Part shown: positions 16,752 through 25,733 of the stretch, one piece after another
Numbering within the stretch: the stretch's first letter is position 1
Layout: every line of letters starts with the position of its first letter
Origin: JAKZRT01 sp965247915
Lineage (GTDB): Bacteria > Pseudomonadota > Alphaproteobacteria > Rhodobacterales > Rhodobacteraceae
Direction: 5' to 3'
Assembly: GCA_965247915.1 (NCBI GenBank)
Contig: OZ252048.1
Location: 2,108,001-2,172,000 of the forward strand
Length of the DNA stretch: 64,000 nt
Made by a program: the position numbers and the translations under genes
Notes under the pieces: generated by a model
Seen by the model: only the letters and a program-made list of their open reading frames with translations
Databases searched by the model: none
What the model was told of the DNA's origin: nothing

Positions 16752-17191
16752 GACGCGCGTTGACGCTGGCCAACCTCGCGCTGCTCATCCTCTTCCCAAT
16801 CTCGTGGTTCGCACCCCTAATGCGCGCCGGGCTTTTGCCGCTTTTCGGGCTTTCCGAAATCTCGGTGATCTCGGGCCTTGGGTCGCTTTGGGAAACCGAC
16901 GTTTTCCTGGCCCTCGTCGTCGCGTTCTTTGCCATCTTCGCGCCTTACATGAAAACCATCGGCCTGGCGCTGGCCCATCATGGGCTGATGCGCCGCAATG
17001 TGGTGCCGGTGCTGGGCTGGCTGGGTAGGTTAGCTATGGCTGATATCTTCTTGATTGCGCTTTACATTGTTATTGCCAAAGGCGTTGGCATTGGCCGGGT
17101 CGAAGTCGCCTGGGGCCTTTATCTCTTCACCTTTTGCATTCTCGCCTCGCTTGCTATCAGCATGGCCAGCAAGCGCGCTGGGAATATCTGA
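16748..17191 (+). CDS. PqiA-like membrane protein
   Basis: The 147-residue protein has four hydrophobic segments (about 3-22, 37-60, 83-105 and 113-135). It resembles the paraquat-inducible protein A domain, including the WETDVFLALVVAFFAIFAPYMK and MADIFLIALYIV segments. PqiA proteins work with MCE-domain PqiB proteins in inter-membrane lipid traffic, which fits the coupling to mlaEF. The GTG start at 16748 overlaps the mlaF stop by 4 bases. It is about half the length of E. coli PqiA, so it is a single-domain version. No PqiB/MCE gene is present nearby. Confidence 0.8.
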   Translation: MRRALTLANLALLILFPISWFAPLMRAGLLPLFGLSEISVISGLGSLWETDVFLALVVAFFAIFAPYMKTIGLALAHHGLMRRNVVPVLGWLGRLAMADIFLIALYIVIAKGVGIGRVEVAWGLYLFTFCILASLAISMASKRAGNI

Positions 17192-17192
17192 A

Positions 17193-18557
17193 ATGGCCAA
17201 ATCCGCCACCTTCGTCTGCCAGACCTGCGGTACGGCCACGTCGAAATGGTCGGGCCGCTGCGAGGGCTGCGGGACATGGAATTCCATCGTCGAGGAAGCG
17301 CCGCTGACCGAAGGCCCCAAAGGCAAGGGGCTGGGCACGCGGCGCGGTTCCGGCATCGAATTGGGCGTTCTCGCGGCCGACGACGCGCCACCACCGCGCA
17401 GCGCCTCGGGCATCGCCGAGCTTGACCGGGCGCTTGGCGGCGGGCTGGTGCCGGCCTCGGCGGTTCTGGTCGGCGGCGACCCCGGCATCGGCAAGTCGAC
17501 CCTGCTGTTACAAGCGGCGGCAAAATTTGCCGAGGCTGGTCAAAAGGTTATCTATATCTCGGGCGAAGAATCCCGGGCCCAAATCGGCCTGCGGGCCGAG
17601 CGTCTGGGCTTGAAAGACGCGCCGGTGCAAATCGCTGCCGCAACCGCCCTGCGAGATATTCTGACCACGCTCGACCGCGAACGCCCCGACCTGGTGGTGA
17701 TCGATTCGATCCAGACCATGTGGCTGGACAACATCGAAAGCGCACCCGGATCGGTGGCCCAGGTCCGCGCCACCGCACACGAACTGACGCGGTTTGCCAA
17801 ATCGCGCGGCGTAGCGGTGGTGCTGGTCGGCCATGTCACCAAGGACGGCCAGATCGCCGGCCCCCGCGTGATCGAACATATGGTCGACACGGTGCTTTAT
17901 TTTGAAGGCGAGCGCGGCCATCAGTTTCGCATTCTGCGGGCGGTGAAAAACCGCTTTGGCCCGGCCGACGAGATCGGCGTTTTCGAGATGACCGGCGCCG
18001 GGCTGGCCGAAGTTCCCAACCCCTCGGCGCTGTTTCTTTCCGAACGCGGCACGCCGTCGCCCGGGTCGGTTGTCTTTGCCGGGATCGAAGGCACAAGGCC
18101 GGTTCTGGTGGAGTTTCAGGCGCTTGTCGCGCCCACCCCGCACGCCCAGCCGCGTCGCACCGTGGTGGGCTGGGACAGCGGCCGGCTGGCCATGGTGCTG
18201 GCGGTGCTGGAAGCGCGCTGCGGCATCCCGTTTACCGGGCTTGATGTCTATCTGAACGTCGCCGGTGGCCTGCGGGTCAGCGAACCGGCGGCTGACCTTG
18301 CTGTGGCCGCGGCGCTACTTTCGGCCAGAGAAGATGCAGCCCTGCCCGCAGAGACTGTGGTTTTCGGCGAGATTAGCCTATCAGGGGCGTTACGGCCCGT
18401 CGCACAGACCGAAAGCAGGCTGAAAGAGGCCCGGAAACTGGGCTTTTCGGTCGCATTGACACCGGGGTCGGCAAAAAACGGCGCGCCAAAGGGCATCAGG
18501 GTTGAGCAAATCCCTGATCTTGCGGCATTGGTCGGAAACGTATTTGGGGCGGGTTGA
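17193..18557 (+). CDS. radA: DNA repair protein RadA
   Basis: RadA (Sms) is a RecA-like branch-migration helicase. The 454-residue protein starts with a C4 zinc finger (CQTCG and CEGCG, residues 9-29), then a RecA-like ATPase with Walker A GGDPGIGKSTL (about 92-102), the RadA-specific KNRFG motif near 253, and a C-terminal Lon-like domain. The start ATG begins two bases after the PqiA-like stop; the frame is open upstream but that sequence is the pqiA shadow. Length and domain order are normal. Confidence 0.95.
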   Translation: MAKSATFVCQTCGTATSKWSGRCEGCGTWNSIVEEAPLTEGPKGKGLGTRRGSGIELGVLAADDAPPPRSASGIAELDRALGGGLVPASAVLVGGDPGIGKSTLLLQAAAKFAEAGQKVIYISGEESRAQIGLRAERLGLKDAPVQIAAATALRDILTTLDRERPDLVVIDSIQTMWLDNIESAPGSVAQVRATAHELTRFAKSRGVAVVLVGHVTKDGQIAGPRVIEHMVDTVLYFEGERGHQFRILRAVKNRFGPADEIGVFEMTGAGLAEVPNPSALFLSERGTPSPGSVVFAGIEGTRPVLVEFQALVAPTPHAQPRRTVVGWDSGRLAMVLAVLEARCGIPFTGLDVYLNVAGGLRVSEPAADLAVAAALLSAREDAALPAETVVFGEISLSGALRPVAQTESRLKEARKLGFSVALTPGSAKNGAPKGIRVEQIPDLAALVGNVFGAG

Positions 18558-18579
18558 GGCAGACCTAAGGAGTAGGCCA

Positions 18580-19194
18580 ATGGAATTTACAGCGCTTGAC
18601 GGTGGCGTCGCGGTCCTTGTCCTTATATCCGGGATTCTGGCCTATGCCCGCGGGTTCATTCGCGAAACCCTGGCCATTCTGGCCTGGATCGCCGCCGCCG
18701 TCGCGGCCTTTTACTTTGCTCCGCAACTGGAACCTCTGGTCAAGGAAATCCCCATTGTCGGGGAGTTTCTGACCGACAGCTGTGAACTTGCAACCATCGC
18801 CGCCTTTGCAGCGGTCTTTGCCGCCGGGCTGTTGGTGCTGTCGATCTTCACGCCACTGTTTGCAAGCGCCGTCAAAAGATCGGCCGTCAGCGGGCTGGAT
18901 CAGGCGCTTGGGTTTCTCTTTGGCGTGGCACGCGGCGTTATTCTGGTGGCTATTGGCCTGGTCGTCTACGACCGGATCATCTCAACCCAGTCCACCCCAA
19001 TGATCGACGACAGCCAGACCGCGCGTATTTTCCAGCGCGTCCAGGACCAACTGAACGAGAGCATTCCTGTGGAAGCGCCCCAATGGGTGCTGGCCCGCTA
19101 CGCCGAACTGATGGCCAATTGCGAAGGCGGTGCATCGCTGACCGCGCCCGAAACGGCACCCGAAGCCGATAGCGGAACCTCGACCGACAAGTAA
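18580..19194 (+). CDS. cvpA: CvpA-family membrane protein
   Basis: The 204-residue protein has four predicted membrane segments (about 9-24, 31-48, 67-90 and 110-130) and a hydrophilic, acidic C-terminal tail of about 50 residues. The sequence AYARGFIRETLAILAWIAAA is typical of CvpA/colicin V production proteins. In E. coli cvpA lies just before purF, and the same order is seen here. A clear AAGGAG precedes ATG 18580. The function in envelope integrity is known only by family. Confidence 0.88.
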   Translation: MEFTALDGGVAVLVLISGILAYARGFIRETLAILAWIAAAVAAFYFAPQLEPLVKEIPIVGEFLTDSCELATIAAFAAVFAAGLLVLSIFTPLFASAVKRSAVSGLDQALGFLFGVARGVILVAIGLVVYDRIISTQSTPMIDDSQTARIFQRVQDQLNESIPVEAPQWVLARYAELMANCEGGASLTAPETAPEADSGTSTDK

Positions 19195-19289
19195 CGCCAA
19201 GCGCCAACGATTTTCACCAACCGACGCCGTGACAGCCGGGGCGACAGGCAGTATGGGTGGCGCGACCGCCGCCTCAAGGATTCGTCCCG

Positions 19290-20768
19290 TTGACCGATAC
19301 CGTGTCCGCGTTGCCGCCTGCCCACCCTTTCGACGATGACAAACTGCGCGAAGAATGCGGTGTCTTTGGCGTGATCGGCGTTGCGGACGCGGCGAATTTC
19401 GTGGCGCTCGGGCTGCACGCGCTCCAGCATCGCGGGCAAGAGGCCGGCGGGATTGTCAGCCACCATCCGGAACACGGCTTTAACAGCGCCCGCCGCTTTG
19501 GCTATGTGCGCGACAGTTTCACCAAGGCCAGTCTAATGGACTCCCTGCCCGGGTCGATATCCATCGGGCACGTGCGCTATTCCACCGCCGGGTCCAAGGG
19601 CCACACGCAGATTCGCGACGTGCAGCCGTTCTTCGGTGAATTTTCCATGGGCGGGGCCGCGATTGCTCATAACGGCAACATCACCAATGCCGAGGCGCTG
19701 CGGCGCGAGTTGATCGATCTGGGGTCGATATTTCAGTCGGGTTCGGACAGCGAATGCATCATCCACCTGATGGCGCGAAGCTTGCAAAAAACCATTCCCG
19801 AACGCATCAAGGACGCGTTGCGCCGGGTCGAGGGCGCGTTTTCGATTGTGGCCATGACGCGCACCAAACTGATCGGTGTGCGCGACCCATTGGGGGTTCG
19901 GCCGCTGGTTCTGGGCCGCATCGGCGACGCCGGTTGGGTGCTCAGTTCCGAGACCTGCGCCCTGGATATCGTCGGGGCCGACTTTATCCGCCACCTGAAC
20001 CCGGGCGAGATGGTGGTGGTCGATAAAGGCGAGGTCCATTCGCACCGGCCGTTTGCGCCCGCACGATCGCGGTTTTGTATTTTTGAGCACGTCTATTTCT
20101 CGCGCCCTGATTCATTTTTGGGCGGTCAATCGGTCTATGAGACGCGCCACCAGATCGGCGTCGAACTGGCGCGCGAGGCCCCGGCCGAGGCTGATCTGGT
20201 CTGTCCGGTGCCCGACAGCGGCACACCCGCGGCAATTGGTTTCAGCCAGGAATCGGGCATTCCTTTCGCTATGGGGATCATCCGAAATCAATATATGGGC
20301 CGGACGTTCATCGAGCCGACCGAGCAAATCCGCAACATGGGCGTCCGGCTGAAGCTGAACGTCAACCGCACCCTGATTGCGGGAAAACGCGTGGTTCTGG
20401 TCGACGATTCCGTGGTCCGCGGGACCACCTGCCGCAAGATCAAGGATATGATTCTGGACGCCGGCGCGGCCGAAGTGCATTTCCGCATCGCCTCGCCGCC
20501 CACGGCCTGGCCCTGCTTTTACGGCGTCGATACGCCGAACCGCGAAAAACTGCTGGCCGCCAGCATGAGTGAGAACGAGATTCGCCACCACCTCGGCGTG
20601 GATAGCCTGCGCTATATCTCGCTTGACGGGCTCTACCGCGCCGTGGGCGAGGCCGAAGGGCGCAACAACGACGCGCCGCAATATTGCGACGCCTGTTTTT
20701 CCGGCGAATATCCGGTGGCGCCTTCTGACATGATCGCGCGCGGCTTCGAGTTGCGCGCCGCGGAATAG
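19290..20768 (+). CDS. purF: Amidophosphoribosyltransferase
   Basis: PurF makes phosphoribosylamine from PRPP and glutamine, the first step of purine synthesis. The 492-residue protein has a short propeptide ending at the nucleophile Cys23 (EECGVFG), a class II glutamine amidotransferase domain (about 23-260) and a PRPP-binding phosphoribosyltransferase domain with VVLVDDSVVRGTT near 369. The start is a TTG at 19290, chosen because AAGGA lies nine bases upstream and related proteins begin close to this point; a GTG at 19257 is the alternative. It uses TAG as stop. Confidence 0.93.
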   Translation: MTDTVSALPPAHPFDDDKLREECGVFGVIGVADAANFVALGLHALQHRGQEAGGIVSHHPEHGFNSARRFGYVRDSFTKASLMDSLPGSISIGHVRYSTAGSKGHTQIRDVQPFFGEFSMGGAAIAHNGNITNAEALRRELIDLGSIFQSGSDSECIIHLMARSLQKTIPERIKDALRRVEGAFSIVAMTRTKLIGVRDPLGVRPLVLGRIGDAGWVLSSETCALDIVGADFIRHLNPGEMVVVDKGEVHSHRPFAPARSRFCIFEHVYFSRPDSFLGGQSVYETRHQIGVELAREAPAEADLVCPVPDSGTPAAIGFSQESGIPFAMGIIRNQYMGRTFIEPTEQIRNMGVRLKLNVNRTLIAGKRVVLVDDSVVRGTTCRKIKDMILDAGAAEVHFRIASPPTAWPCFYGVDTPNREKLLAASMSENEIRHHLGVDSLRYISLDGLYRAVGEAEGRNNDAPQYCDACFSGEYPVAPSDMIARGFELRAAE

Positions 20769-20858
20769 CGCCTCAAGACCAGCGTTGACGCCCCCCAATT
20801 GTTACGGGGCACCTGGTTGCCCTTGACCGCACGTTCCGACCTGCGAAAAGCATCGGCC

Positions 20859-21512
20859 ATGAGCGAACGTATTGCCCTGATAACCGGTGCCTCGCGCGGG
20901 CTGGGGTCTGCACTTGCCTATGCGATGGCTGGTCATTTTCACCTGGTTGCTGTTGCCCGGACGACGGGCGCGCTGGAAGAGCTGGACGACCGTATCACTG
21001 CGGCTGGCGGCACCGCGACACTGGCCCCGATGGATGTCAGCGATGATGGTGCTATGCGCCACCTCTGCCGCGACATCCACGACCGGTGGGGCGGATTGGA
21101 TTTGTGGACGCATACGGCGATTCACGCGGCCCCGCTGACACCTGCCGATCAGATCGACGCCCGCGACTGGCAAGAAAGCTGGGGCATCAATGTCGAGGCA
21201 ACGCGCCGCCTGATCTCTTTTGTCGCCCCGCTGTTGCGGGCGCGACCGGGATCGCGGGCCTTGTTCTTTGACGATCCGCGTGCGGGGGAAAAGTTCTTTG
21301 GCAGCTACGGCGCCACCAAGGCGGCTCAGATCGCACTGGCCCGGTCCTGGGCGGCCGAGACTCGGGCCACCGGTCCGCAGGTCGGCATCGTCTCCCCGGC
21401 ACCCATGGCGACCGCGCTGCGCGCCCGGTTCTTTCCCGGCGAAGATCGCAGCCAGCTCGGCCACCCGGCAGACCAGGCAAAACAAATCCTGCGCGAGCAT
21501 GCGCTGATCTGA
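20859..21512 (+). CDS. Short-chain dehydrogenase/reductase
   Basis: The 217-residue protein is an SDR oxidoreductase with the NAD(P)-binding TGASRGLG motif (about residues 8-15) and the catalytic YGATK motif (near 151). The usual Ser at the active site is not obvious; the FDDPRAGEKFFGSYG segment lies where the Ser loop should be. The usual NNAG-type motif is replaced by HTAIHA. The substrate is unknown. It follows purF after about 90 bases. ATG 20859 is preferred over 20799 since the Rossmann fold begins immediately after it. Confidence 0.82.
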   Translation: MSERIALITGASRGLGSALAYAMAGHFHLVAVARTTGALEELDDRITAAGGTATLAPMDVSDDGAMRHLCRDIHDRWGGLDLWTHTAIHAAPLTPADQIDARDWQESWGINVEATRRLISFVAPLLRARPGSRALFFDDPRAGEKFFGSYGATKAAQIALARSWAAETRATGPQVGIVSPAPMATALRARFFPGEDRSQLGHPADQAKQILREHALI

Positions 21513-21528
21513 TCCGTTCATCGTTTTT

Positions 21529-21566
21529 GAAATACTTTGGGGAGCGCGAGGTGTGAAACCCCTCGC
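21529..21566 (+). repeat. Dispersed intergenic palindromic repeat, copy 2
   Basis: It reads GAAATACTTTGGGGAGCGCG followed by AGGTGTGAAACCCCTCGC, matching the copies at 3320-3357 (reverse orientation) and 31924-31961. It lies between the SDR gene and surE. In this copy the GGGGC arm of the hairpin has diverged. Confidence 0.6.
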
Positions 21567-21659
21567 TTGGGGCGGCGCGGAACGCGGCGCAATCGCTTGG
21601 CCCTTGCTCCGCCACCGGCACGGCGATACCAAGCGACCAAGAGCAGGCGGAAGGGTCGG

Positions 21660-22445
21660 ATGCGTATTCTCATCACCAATGACGACGGCATCAATGCGCC
21701 CGGCCTCGAGGTCATGACCGCGATTGCCGCCGACATCGCCGGTCCCAAGGGCGAGGTCTGGACCGTGGCGCCCGCCTTTGAGCAATCGGGCGTGGGCCAT
21801 TGCATCAGCTACATCCACCCGACCCTTCTGGCCGATCTTGGCGACCGGCGTTTCGCGGCCGAAGGTTCGCCTGCGGACTGCGTTCTGGCGGCAATCGGCG
21901 AGATCACGCCGGGTCCGCCCGATCTGGTTTTGTCCGGGGTGAACCGGGGTAACAACGCGGCCGAGAACACGCTTTATTCCGGCACCATCGGGGCCGCGAT
22001 GGAGGCCGCTCTGCAAGGGCTTCGCGCGATTGCGTTGTCGCAATACTACGGCCCGGGAAACACCGTGGCTGATGGTGACCCGTTTGATGCCGCGCGGGTG
22101 CACGGCGTGGCAACGGTACGCAAACTGCTCGATCACGGCATCTGGGACGATGCCGATTACCGCCTGTTTTACAACGTCAATTTTCCGCCCTTCATGGCCG
22201 ACGAAACCAAAGGTCTGCGCGTAGCTTCGCAAGGCTATCGCGAGGGCACGCGGTTTGGGGTGACGCCGCACCGCGCCCCGTCCGGTCGGCGGTTTATCTG
22301 GATCAGCGGCGGACCGCAGCATTCGCCGACCGCCCCCGGAACCGACGCGGCGGCCTGTCTTGATGGCTATATCGCAGTCACACCAATGCGTGTTGATCTG
22401 ACCGCCCACGACATGCTGGCCGATCTGCGGGGCCGGTTGGAATGA
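21660..22445 (+). CDS. surE: 5'/3'-nucleotidase SurE
   Basis: SurE is a metal-dependent nucleotidase linked to stress survival. The 261-residue protein starts with MRILITNDDGINAPG, whose Asp8-Asp9 bind the metal, and has the downstream SGVNRGNNAAENTLYSGTIGAAMEA-type core near 95. ATG 21660 was chosen because the family motif begins at residue 1; the open frame to 21537 runs over the intergenic repeat. It overlaps pcm by 4 bases (ATGA), part of the classical surE-pcm-nlpD arrangement. Confidence 0.95.
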   Translation: MRILITNDDGINAPGLEVMTAIAADIAGPKGEVWTVAPAFEQSGVGHCISYIHPTLLADLGDRRFAAEGSPADCVLAAIGEITPGPPDLVLSGVNRGNNAAENTLYSGTIGAAMEAALQGLRAIALSQYYGPGNTVADGDPFDAARVHGVATVRKLLDHGIWDDADYRLFYNVNFPPFMADETKGLRVASQGYREGTRFGVTPHRAPSGRRFIWISGGPQHSPTAPGTDAAACLDGYIAVTPMRVDLTAHDMLADLRGRLE

Positions 22446-23086
22446 CCGGCGCGGCCGAGCGGACCATGCGGTTTCTCTACAGCGTGCGCAGCCACGGGGT
22501 GACCGACGCCCGGACCCTCGGCGCTATGGAGGCCGTCGATCGTGGCGCTTTCGTCACCGGGGTTTTCGCGGCGCGCGCTTATGACAATACACCGCTGCCG
22601 ATTGCCTGTGGCCAGACCATCAGCCAGCCCGGTGTTGTCGGGCTGATGACCCAGGCGCTGAACGTCCAGCCACGCCACAAGGTTCTCGAGGTGGGAACCG
22701 GCTCGGGGTATCAGGCTGCCATTCTGGCCCGCCTGGCGCGGCGCGTTTATACCGTTGACCGGCACCGGCTGCTGGTCGACGAGGCGCGCGTCCGGTTCGA
22801 TGCCCTGGGTCTGACCAATGTGACCGCGCTGCATTGCGACGGCAGCCATGGGTTGCCCGCGCAGGCGCCCTTTGACCGCATTCTTGTGACCGCCGCCGCC
22901 GAAGACCCGCCCGGCCCCCTCTTGGCGCAATTGCGGATGGGCGGTATCATGGTGCTGCCGGTCGGGCAGTCGGACGCCGTGCAGCGCCTGATCAAAGTGA
23001 CCCGCGGGGCGCAAGGATTTTACTACGAAGAGTTCCAGGAAGTCCGTTTCGTGCCGCTGCTCGAAGGGCTGGGCGAGACCGAGTAA
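22442..23086 (+). CDS. pcm: Protein-L-isoaspartate O-methyltransferase
   Basis: The enzyme methylates isoaspartyl residues in damaged proteins to allow repair. The 214-residue protein has the SAM-binding VLEVGTGSGYQAAILA (about 81-96), the substrate loop region GQTISQPGVVGLM (about 59-71) and the post-motif region FDRILVTAAA (near 140). Length is normal. It is coupled to surE by overlap and precedes the NlpD-like lipoprotein gene by 50 bases. Confidence 0.94.
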   Translation: MTGAAERTMRFLYSVRSHGVTDARTLGAMEAVDRGAFVTGVFAARAYDNTPLPIACGQTISQPGVVGLMTQALNVQPRHKVLEVGTGSGYQAAILARLARRVYTVDRHRLLVDEARVRFDALGLTNVTALHCDGSHGLPAQAPFDRILVTAAAEDPPGPLLAQLRMGGIMVLPVGQSDAVQRLIKVTRGAQGFYYEEFQEVRFVPLLEGLGETE

Positions 23087-23136
23087 TAAAAATAAACGAC
23101 GCCCGTAGAGGGCGCGCAGCGGCGGAGGCGCATGCA

Positions 23137-24276
23137 ATGGCCAATCGAGTAGAAAAGAATTTCGGGCGCAGCGGGTTGGCGCTGGTCGCGTGTTGCCTTA
23201 GCTTGACGGCCTGCGAAACATTGCCGGATTTTGATCGCTTTGGCACCACGCGGCCGGTGGCACAGATAGATGCGCGCCCTGACCCCGACGCGCGCGGAAT
23301 AATTAGCTATGCCACATACGAGGTTGCGATTGCAGTGGACGGCGAAACGGTGCGCATGGTGGCCACGCGGCTGGGTCGGGACCCGGATGCGACGGCGCGT
23401 CTGAACGGCATTCACCCCGACACACCATTGCGGCACGGTGAGCTGGTGGTTTTGCCCGGCGCAGGCGGCGCGCTGCCAGGGCCAATCACCGGCGGCCCGA
23501 TCCGATCGCCGGGCAGCGTCGACATCACTGCCATCGCCGGTGCCGCCATCGACCAGGCCGAGTCCTCGGCGCCGCAAATTCGTCGCGACGAACCCTTGCG
23601 CCACCGGGTATCCCAGGGTGAAACGGCTGCAGCAATAGCGCGCCGGTACAAGGTTTCGTTGCGCGCGCTCGTTGACTGGAACGGTCTTGGCCCGGACCTG
23701 GCGCTGCGGACCGGCCAAGTTTTGCTGATCCCGGCCCCGGACTTGGCGGTTGCCCCGCGGGTCCGGCCGCAGATCATCGATGACGGCCCAACAGCGGTTG
23801 CGATTGTGCGCCCCGGTCAGGGATCGGCAACGCCCCAACCGCCCGCAGCCGCTGCGCCAACAACCGAGCCTGCGGAAGTTCCCAAGGGCGCGACGGCACC
23901 CGAGACAACCACGCCGGCCGACGGCGGCGGGGTTCTGTCCATGCCGGTTCAGGGCAGCATTATCCGCGATTTTGAGAAAGGAAAATCGGACGGTATCGAC
24001 ATATCCGCGCCGGCAGGCAGCCCGGTCTTTGCCGCCGGAGACGGCAACGTTGCCGCCATTACCCGCAATACCGATGGTGTGCCAATATTGGTCTTGCGCC
24101 ATGCCGACGGGTTGCTGACGGTCTATAGAGGCATCGACGCCATCACGGTCGAACGCGGCGACGCGGTCAAACGCGGTCAGAAGATCGCGGTGATCCGCGA
24201 CACGACGCCCGCCTTCCTGCACTTCGAGACGCGCCGGGGGTTTGACGCGATTGACCCAATGACGCTTTTGAATTGA
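23137..24276 (+). CDS. nlpD: NlpD-like lipoprotein with LysM and degenerate M23 domains
   Basis: The 379-residue protein has a lipoprotein signal (LSLTAC lipobox, Cys near 26), two LysM-like peptidoglycan-binding segments (about 60-110 and 150-205, including HRVSQGETAAAIARRYKVS), a Pro/Thr-rich linker (about 220-265) and a C-terminal LytM/M23 domain (about 270-379). The M23 metal ligands are mostly lost: KSDGID replaces HxxxD and FLHFE replaces HLHFE. It is therefore likely a non-enzymatic activator of cell-wall amidases, as E. coli NlpD is. It follows surE-pcm as in many proteobacteria. rpoS does not follow, as expected for an alphaproteobacterium. Confidence 0.88.
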   Translation: MANRVEKNFGRSGLALVACCLSLTACETLPDFDRFGTTRPVAQIDARPDPDARGIISYATYEVAIAVDGETVRMVATRLGRDPDATARLNGIHPDTPLRHGELVVLPGAGGALPGPITGGPIRSPGSVDITAIAGAAIDQAESSAPQIRRDEPLRHRVSQGETAAAIARRYKVSLRALVDWNGLGPDLALRTGQVLLIPAPDLAVAPRVRPQIIDDGPTAVAIVRPGQGSATPQPPAAAAPTTEPAEVPKGATAPETTTPADGGGVLSMPVQGSIIRDFEKGKSDGIDISAPAGSPVFAAGDGNVAAITRNTDGVPILVLRHADGLLTVYRGIDAITVERGDAVKRGQKIAVIRDTTPAFLHFETRRGFDAIDPMTLLN

Positions 24277-24282
24277 CCCAGG

Positions 24283-25152
24283 TCAGGCAAGCCGCGCGCT
24301 GCGGTCGCCCAAAAGCTCGGCGCGCCGCCGCGTTATGGCCTTGCCAAGCGCCTTGCGGAACTTGCGAATGCGACGGCTGTCGCCAAGGTCGCGGTGACCG
24401 GCCACCCAAATCGGCACCCGCAGGAGCGGCGCTTTGCCGCTGAAACGGCGCAATCGCGGGTCGGCATCGCCCAGCAGGCAAGGCAGAATCGACCGGCCTG
24501 ACCCGGTCGCCAGCAATTCTGCAAGAACCACGAAACTGTCGGTAACTGTCCTAGGCGCCGCGCATTTGTCGCGCAGCCAAGGCCCGGCGACCGAGCGCGT
24601 CAGCGGCCCGGTGACACCAAGCCATTCCTCCGGTGCCCCTGGGGCGCCATAGACCGACATCCCCAAGTGAGCTGCGCAATCGCCCAACAGATCAGCGGGC
24701 AAATCAAGCGCCGGTCGGACCGTGAGGTCGGCGTGACCATGGGCGAGGTCAAGATAGGCGTTGCTCGACAGCAGGGCCACCTGAAGGCCGGGGTTTTCGG
24801 CGCGCAATTTTTCCAGGACTGCCGGCAGAAACGTCGCGCAGATCATATCGGTCGATGTGACGCGCAGAATTTCACCTGGGGCCACAACAGATGCGTCGAT
24901 TTCGGCGCGCGCAGCCTCGATGGCGGTGCCCGCTGCGCGCAGCGCCTCAAGCGATTTGGCCCGGTCGGGAACAACCCGGTAGCCGCGTGCCGTTCGCTCA
25001 AAAAGCCGCGCGCCGGATTCCGCCTCGAACGACGCGATACGCCTGAGAACGGTGGTGCGGGCAACGCCCAGACTTTTTGCAGCAGCCGCAACCGAGCCGG
25101 TATCGGCCACGGCCAGGACATATCGCAGGTCTTCCCAGTTAGTGTCGTGCAT
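24283..25152 (-). CDS. LysR-family transcriptional regulator
   Basis: The 289-residue regulator has an N-terminal winged helix-turn-helix (about 6-65, VADTGSVAAAAKSLGVARTTVLRRI) and a LysR-type effector-binding domain (about 95-280). It diverges from the cytochrome c' gene across 95 bases (25153-25247), a layout in which LysR proteins commonly control the divergent gene. The effector is unknown. It converges on the nlpD gene with only six bases between the two stops. Confidence 0.88.
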   Translation of the reverse strand: MHDTNWEDLRYVLAVADTGSVAAAAKSLGVARTTVLRRIASFEAESGARLFERTARGYRVVPDRAKSLEALRAAGTAIEAARAEIDASVVAPGEILRVTSTDMICATFLPAVLEKLRAENPGLQVALLSSNAYLDLAHGHADLTVRPALDLPADLLGDCAAHLGMSVYGAPGAPEEWLGVTGPLTRSVAGPWLRDKCAAPRTVTDSFVVLAELLATGSGRSILPCLLGDADPRLRRFSGKAPLLRVPIWVAGHRDLGDSRRIRKFRKALGKAITRRRAELLGDRSARLA

Positions 25153-25247
25153 TAATCATCAATCGGTGTGCAAAATTGCAACCTTCACTTTACGAGGATG
25201 GCGCATAGGCTGGCAAAAGCAACCTTTGATTTGCAGGGAGGCAATTC

Positions 25248-25709
25248 ATGAAAAAAATCATGGTTACAGCCACGGTGCTTGCGCTCGCCGCTGGCGGCGT
25301 CGTGCTGGCCGGAAGCCACGGCGGCAATCCGGCGGTAAAGGCGCGCCAGTCGCATATGACGCTTAATCTTTTCAACGCCGGCTATCTGGGATCGGTGATG
25401 CAGGGCAAGGCCGATTACGACGCCGCAACTGCCCAGGGCGCGGCGGATAATCTTGTCCGCCTGGCCAATATGGACATGGGCCAGATGTTTCCACCGGGCA
25501 CCGACGCCGATTCCATTGAAGGCACCCGCGCGTTGCCTGCGATCTGGTCCGACTTTCCTGGCGTCATGGAGAAATTGATCGCGCTCAAAGAGACGACGGC
25601 GGCGCTTGCCGCGGTGGCTGGCGACGGCGAGGATGCTATGAAAGAAGCACTTGGTCCGGTGTTTGGCGTTTGCGGTGCGTGTCACAAGGCGTATCGGGCG
25701 CCAAGTTAG
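25248..25709 (+). CDS. Cytochrome c' / c556-type protein
   Basis: The 153-residue protein has a signal peptide (MKKIMVTATVLALAAGGVVLA) and a four-helix-bundle sequence ending in the single heme-binding motif CGACH (about residues 143-147), the C-terminal heme placement of the cytochrome c' family. It would be periplasmic. Family members bind small gases such as NO or transfer electrons; which applies here cannot be seen. A GGGAGG ribosome-binding site precedes the ATG. The diheme cytochrome gene follows after 24 bases, and a LysR regulator is divergent. Confidence 0.87.
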   Translation: MKKIMVTATVLALAAGGVVLAGSHGGNPAVKARQSHMTLNLFNAGYLGSVMQGKADYDAATAQGAADNLVRLANMDMGQMFPPGTDADSIEGTRALPAIWSDFPGVMEKLIALKETTAALAAVAGDGEDAMKEALGPVFGVCGACHKAYRAPS

Positions 25710-25733
25710 GCAGGCGACAGCGCCAAGATCAAT

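Noticed and set aside
20802..22409. 535-codon open frame on the minus strand opposite the SDR and surE genes
   Set aside because: It lies wholly antisense to two clear genes in GC-rich DNA, has low-complexity Arg/Gly/Gln-rich sequence and no family motif.
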